Positions 3,924 to 6,463 of a DNA stretch of 6,463 nt are shown one piece after another; the first letter of the stretch is position 1; each line of letters starts with the position of its first letter. The DNA comes from JAAXTX01 sp037139695 (GTDB lineage Bacteria; Patescibacteriota; Minisyncoccia; Moranbacterales; UBA1568). The position numbers were made by a program, and so were the translations under genes. The stretch is taken from positions 1-6,463 of the forward strand of contig JBAXFX010000066.1 in the NCBI GenBank assembly GCA_037139695.1, written 5' to 3'. Under the pieces are notes generated by a model, which ran no database searches, had not been told where the DNA came from, and saw only the letters and a program-made list of their open reading frames with translations.

Positions 3924-5738
3924 CTATCGCTTCTTATGCTTCGGTTTCTTCTTTTTCACAGATGGAATTTTCTCCTCATTCTTGATTCCCAATACAACGT
4001 ACCCTCTTTCTTCCTTGGTTCCCGATTCCGTATACCTACTTTTCTCTTCACCTTCCTCAGGAGCCGCCTTCGGCGCGACTAAGAGTGCCTTATGATGCTC
4101 CGCCCAGTCCCCTACCACGAACCGGAGCCAGGTATGAACCAAGACGACCGCGGTAAAAAGCGAGAGGAGTACGCCCAGAGCGAGGATGACCGCGAAGCCC
4201 TTCACGAACCCGGTGCCAAGAATCATCAAAACGACCGTGGTGATCAACGTCGAGACATGTCCGTCGCGGATACTTGGCCATGCACGATTAAATCCTTCCT
4301 CGAGCGACTTGGCAACCGTCTTGCCGTAGGAAAGTTCCTCACGTGTTCGTTCGAAGATAAGCACGTTCGCATCGACCGCGATACCGATAGACAGGATGAA
4401 TCCCGCGATACCGGACAGGGTGAGCGTGATCGGGAACGGCGTGAATCCCGACAGGCGGAAAATCGCCAGCAACATCGCCGAGTAGACAAGGAGCGCAAAG
4501 ACCGCACCAAGTCCGAGAAATCGGTAGTACAAGATCATGAAAATCGACACGGCAAGCAAGCCGATGAAACCGGCAAAGAGGCTCTGTTGTAATGCACTGT
4601 CCCCGAGCGACGCGTCGATCGACTGCTGGCCGACGAGCGTAATCGGCACCGGGAGCGCGCCTTCGTTCAACCGCTGGACCAAATCTTTCACCTCCTGCAA
4701 TGTAAAGCTACCCGTAATGACAGCGCGACCGTCAGGAATCTCGTTCTGGACCGTCGGTGCGCTCACGATCTGTCCATCAAGAAAGATGGCGACTTGTTTG
4801 CCGACATTGCGCTTGGTGATATCCGCGAACAATTTGGAGCCTTCGGCGTCGAACTGAAGCGAGACCTGCGGTGTACCGAACCCCTGCGACTGATAGTCGA
4901 CCGAGGCGTTCTTAAGATTCTTGCCGGACAGTCCCGTCGTCTTGTACTTGACCGAATCCGGAACCATGTCGATCGATTCCTTGGGAAACAGGATATGTGC
5001 CACGTGCACCTCGAGTGCGTCGCCCTCGCCATGCGTCTCGATCTTCTTGATGATATGCCAGCCGTATTGGCTCTCGACGAGGTCGGGATAGACGGTCCCA
5101 GCCACAAAATCCGTCTTAAAGATGACGTCGTCGAACTCGGGAACATACGCCCCCTTCTTCGCGAATCCGAGATCGCCACCCTGATCCTTCGAACCGGGGT
5201 CCTGACTATAGGTCTTGGCGAGGGTGGCGAAATCCTCGCCTGCCTTGGCACGCGCGAGCACATCGGTTGCCTGCTGTTTGGACGCGTCGTTTTGCTTCGC
5301 GATCTGCGCGGTGAGTGTCGCCTCGTTAGACTCGCGAAATTCAAGGAACGGGGTTTCCTTGAGCATCTTCTTGGCTTCCTCGACATCCTTCACACCCGGG
5401 AGCTCGACGATAATCCGATCTTCGGATCCCGACTTGGACAGCTGAATGACCGACTCACCCACGCCGAACGCGTTCACTCGCCGCTCGACGACCGAGAGCG
5501 CCGCCTGAAGTGCTTCCGCCTTCTTACCGACCGGCACCTGCGAGGTGTCGGCGGCATATTCGAGGTGGATACCGCCCTGTAGATCGAGCCCGAGGTTCAC
5601 CTTAAGCGCGCCTTCGATCGTCGCCGCGTTCGGAATATGAAGGTACGAAAACACCTTCGGATACGCGATGACGCCCGAAACAAGCGCAAGCATAAGCACT
5701 CCGGCGAACTGCCAGCGGATTTTTTCTTTCTGCCTCAT
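3924..5738 (-). CDS. secD: Protein translocase subunit SecD with inserted, apparently circularly permuted parvulin (PPIase) domain
   Basis: SecD works with SecF at the outer face of SecYEG. The 604-residue protein has TM1 at about 10-31 and the family motif LGLDLQGGIHLE (49-60). The P1 domain begins normally (ERRVNAFGVGE, VELPGVKDVEEAKKMLKETPFLEFRE), and after about residue 137 an insert of ~125 residues interrupts it. The insert holds a parvulin-like region (AGEDFATLAKTYSQDPGS, then GGDLGF at 187-192, then YGWHII at 225-230), then HVAHIL at 245-250, the strand that normally opens a parvulin. SecD sequence resumes at TTGLSGKNLKNASV (267-280) and continues with IFLDGQIVSAP, GRAVITGSFT and LNEGALPVPI. 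Five more membrane helices follow from ~385. GIAVDANVLIFERTREEL includes Asp456, the expected proton-path residue. The last ~60 residues form a charged tail ending in a Lys-rich patch. I chose ATG 5738 over 5798 because the only good promoter lies between them. No Shine-Dalgarno site is visible. Confidence 0.95.
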   Translation of the reverse strand: MRQKEKIRWQFAGVLMLALVSGVIAYPKVFSYLHIPNAATIEGALKVNLGLDLQGGIHLEYAADTSQVPVGKKAEALQAALSVVERRVNAFGVGESVIQLSKSGSEDRIIVELPGVKDVEEAKKMLKETPFLEFRESNEATLTAQIAKQNDASKQQATDVLARAKAGEDFATLAKTYSQDPGSKDQGGDLGFAKKGAYVPEFDDVIFKTDFVAGTVYPDLVESQYGWHIIKKIETHGEGDALEVHVAHILFPKESIDMVPDSVKYKTTGLSGKNLKNASVDYQSQGFGTPQVSLQFDAEGSKLFADITKRNVGKQVAIFLDGQIVSAPTVQNEIPDGRAVITGSFTLQEVKDLVQRLNEGALPVPITLVGQQSIDASLGDSALQQSLFAGFIGLLAVSIFMILYYRFLGLGAVFALLVYSAMLLAIFRLSGFTPFPITLTLSGIAGFILSIGIAVDANVLIFERTREELSYGKTVAKSLEEGFNRAWPSIRDGHVSTLITTVVLMILGTGFVKGFAVILALGVLLSLFTAVVLVHTWLRFVVGDWAEHHKALLVAPKAAPEEGEEKSRYTESGTKEERGYVVLGIKNEEKIPSVKKKKPKHKKR

Positions 5739-5759
5739 GATGGGAAATATAATAGCCCT

Positions 5760-5788
5760 AGTATAGACGCATTCTTTCCACTTGTGAA
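5760..5788 (-). promoter_or_regulatory. secD promoter
   Basis: The minus strand has TTCACA (5783-5788) and TATACT (5760-5765) separated by 17 bases, each 5 of 6 to consensus. Transcription would start near 5753, leaving only about 15 bases before ATG 5738. This supports that start and makes the in-frame ATG at 5798 untranslated. Confidence 0.75.
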
Positions 5789-5791
5789 GAG

Positions 5792-5820
5792 TTGACACAA
5801 CGGCTGAAAGATGCTATATT
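5792..5820 (+). promoter_or_regulatory. Near-consensus sigma70 promoter for the 5888-6313 gene
   Basis: TTGACA (5792-5797, perfect) and TATATT (5815-5820, 5 of 6) are separated by exactly 17 bases. The expected start near 5827 gives a ~60-base leader. It is placed back to back with the secD promoter, the two -35 boxes only three bases apart. Confidence 0.85.
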
Positions 5821-5873
5821 CCTCTGAAGTACCAATTAACAATTTTCTTCAACTTTTCCGGCCGGAAACGGTC

Positions 5874-5879
5874 AAAGGA
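5874..5879 (+). promoter_or_regulatory. Ribosome binding site that favours ATG 5888
   Basis: AAAGGA ends at 5879, eight bases before ATG 5888. For the upstream in-frame ATG at 5879 the site would overlap the start codon itself, so 5888 is the better start. Confidence 0.65.
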
Positions 5880-5887
5880 TGGACATC

Positions 5888-6313
5888 ATGAAAATCTCAG
5901 CACTCCTGGAGAAATTCTTTCCCTGGCTTTTCATTCAAAAAATTCCACAAGGAACACAAGGAAGATGGACGCTCACGGGACATGAATACCGAGGGAGGTT
6001 CGGAAAATACGAACTCGGCGTCTCAGGAACCATAAAGAATGATACCGGAAAGATCTACTGGTTTCTTTCCTTCAAGGATAATTTCCCGTCTTATACGCCG
6101 GATATAGGATTAGTAAATCCGATTTTCAGCTTGTCTCAAATTCCAGATCCCGATAATCATTACGACTTTTCAAAAAATCGGTATCTTAAATCGATATCTG
6201 CGGAAATAGAAGATGCCCTAACAAAGCTGCCGGAGCATTGGAGGGATGAGGTCTTACCTACATATCTCGCATACATTCGGGCGATACCAAATGATAGTCT
6301 GTACCGCGAATAA
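5888..6313 (+). CDS. Unrecognised small protein, 141 aa
   Basis: I do not recognise a family. The gene is well supported as a single transcription unit: a near-consensus promoter, a Shine-Dalgarno site, an uninterrupted frame and a strong terminator 15 bases after the stop. The product begins MKISALLEKFFPWLFIQKIPQ, an amphipathic or weakly hydrophobic stretch that is not a convincing signal peptide. It continues with an aromatic, beta-rich part (GRWTLTGHEYRGRFGKYELGVSG, IYWFLSFKDNFPSY) and ends in a helical, acidic part (SAEIEDALTKLPEHWRDEVLP). No Cys clusters or obvious catalytic motifs are visible. An alternative start three codons upstream would give 144 residues. Base composition looks more AT-rich than secD, and it is divergent from the sec genes, so I see no evidence of a shared role. 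It may be an accessory or lineage-specific gene. Confidence 0.8.
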   Translation: MKISALLEKFFPWLFIQKIPQGTQGRWTLTGHEYRGRFGKYELGVSGTIKNDTGKIYWFLSFKDNFPSYTPDIGLVNPIFSLSQIPDPDNHYDFSKNRYLKSISAEIEDALTKLPEHWRDEVLPTYLAYIRAIPNDSLYRE

Positions 6314-6328
6314 AACCGGTTCCAAACC

Positions 6329-6379
6329 AGCAGCCTTCACTTTCCCCTACCAAAGTGACGGCTGCTCTTTTTATTTCTT
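6329..6379 (+). terminator. Strong intrinsic terminator after the 5888-6313 gene
   Basis: AGCAGCCTTCACTTT (6329-6343) pairs with AAAGTGACGGCTGCT (6352-6366), 14 of 15 pairs, around a CCCCTACC loop. CTTTTTATTTCTT follows. It starts 15 bases beyond the stop codon. Confidence 0.92.
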
Positions 6380-6415
6380 GTAATCTAGCCCGCAGAGGTG
6401 GGGCATGCTTTTGCA

Positions 6416-6438
6416 GGAGCAGGTTTACAACCTGCTCC
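6416..6438. repeat. Hairpin repeat GGAGCAGGTT-TAC-AACCTGCTCC
   Basis: A perfect 10-bp stem with a three-base loop, preceded by GGGGCATGCTTTTGCA. It follows directly after the terminator in non-coding sequence. A T5 run starts seven bases past the stem, so weak terminator function for transcripts from either side is possible. The form resembles dispersed extragenic palindromes, but only one copy is present here. Nothing else is recognisable from 6380 to the window end. Confidence 0.7.
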
Positions 6439-6463
6439 GTAACGATTTTTCTCCTTCATCCAA

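Noticed and set aside
4980..5330. SecD-parvulin junction as an assembly chimera
   Set aside because: The frame is open on both sides, SecD sequence resumes exactly where expected, and base composition does not change; a chimera would rarely give such clean junctions.
4794..5582. Long open frame (262 codons) on the plus strand opposite secD
   Set aside because: It is the antisense shadow of a clearly conserved gene and shows no ribosome binding site or recognisable domain; the same applies to the plus-strand frames opposite tyrS (786-1487) and secF (3131-3772).
5739..5798. 20-residue N-terminal extension of SecD from ATG 5798
   Set aside because: The best secD promoter (-10 at 5760-5765) lies inside this stretch, so an RNA from it would not contain ATG 5798; SecD proteins normally begin just before the first membrane helix, as with ATG 5738.

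Overview
The window reads as bacterial chromosome with a compact core-gene block. Going leftwards on the minus strand it encodes SecD, SecF, a 104-residue charged protein, tyrosyl-tRNA synthetase and an unrecognised protein. A divergent small gene sits at the right end on the plus strand. tyrS ends in TGA and the genes use TGG for Trp, so the standard code applies. My best guess for the source is a candidate-phyla (Patescibacteria/CPR, Parcubacteria-like) bacterium. This rests on the unusual SecD architecture, small spacers packed with short periodic repeats, and core genes that lack Shine-Dalgarno sites. It is inference, since no ribosomal marker is present.

Layout. 1-60: end of a repeat whose other copy lies between secF and secD. 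81-622: unrecognised minus-strand gene with a strong ribosome binding site and an intrinsic terminator whose loop contains the stop codon. 669-706: an overlapping promoter candidate and tyrS terminator. 732-1931: tyrS, with an extended -10 promoter at 1970-1978. 1932-2212: spacer with a REP-like hairpin and 7-nt tandem repeats. 2213-2527: small charged protein with a SHOCT-like C-terminus. 2528-2731: spacer made largely of 7- and 8-nt periodic repeats. 2732-3631: secF. 3632-3923: spacer filled by a ~190-bp inverted-repeat element and an 8-nt repeat. 3924-5738: secD. 5739-5887: back-to-back sigma70-type promoters. 5888-6313: unrecognised plus-strand gene, followed by an intrinsic terminator and a second hairpin repeat.

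Function. SecD and SecF form the membrane complex that uses the proton gradient to help pull proteins out of the SecYEG channel. The most striking feature is that SecD carries an inserted parvulin-type peptidyl-prolyl isomerase domain in its extracytoplasmic head. The strand that normally begins the parvulin fold (motif HVAHIL) lies after the rest of the domain, so the insert looks circularly permuted while keeping both expected histidines. This suggests that translocation and proline isomerisation of the emerging chain are joined in one protein.

The other theme is repeat content. A 47-bp sequence is repeated exactly at 3-49 and 3781-3827 and has an inverted partner at 3643-3714. Short 7- or 8-nt periodic repeats occupy several spacers and seem to run into the 3' ends of secF and secD.
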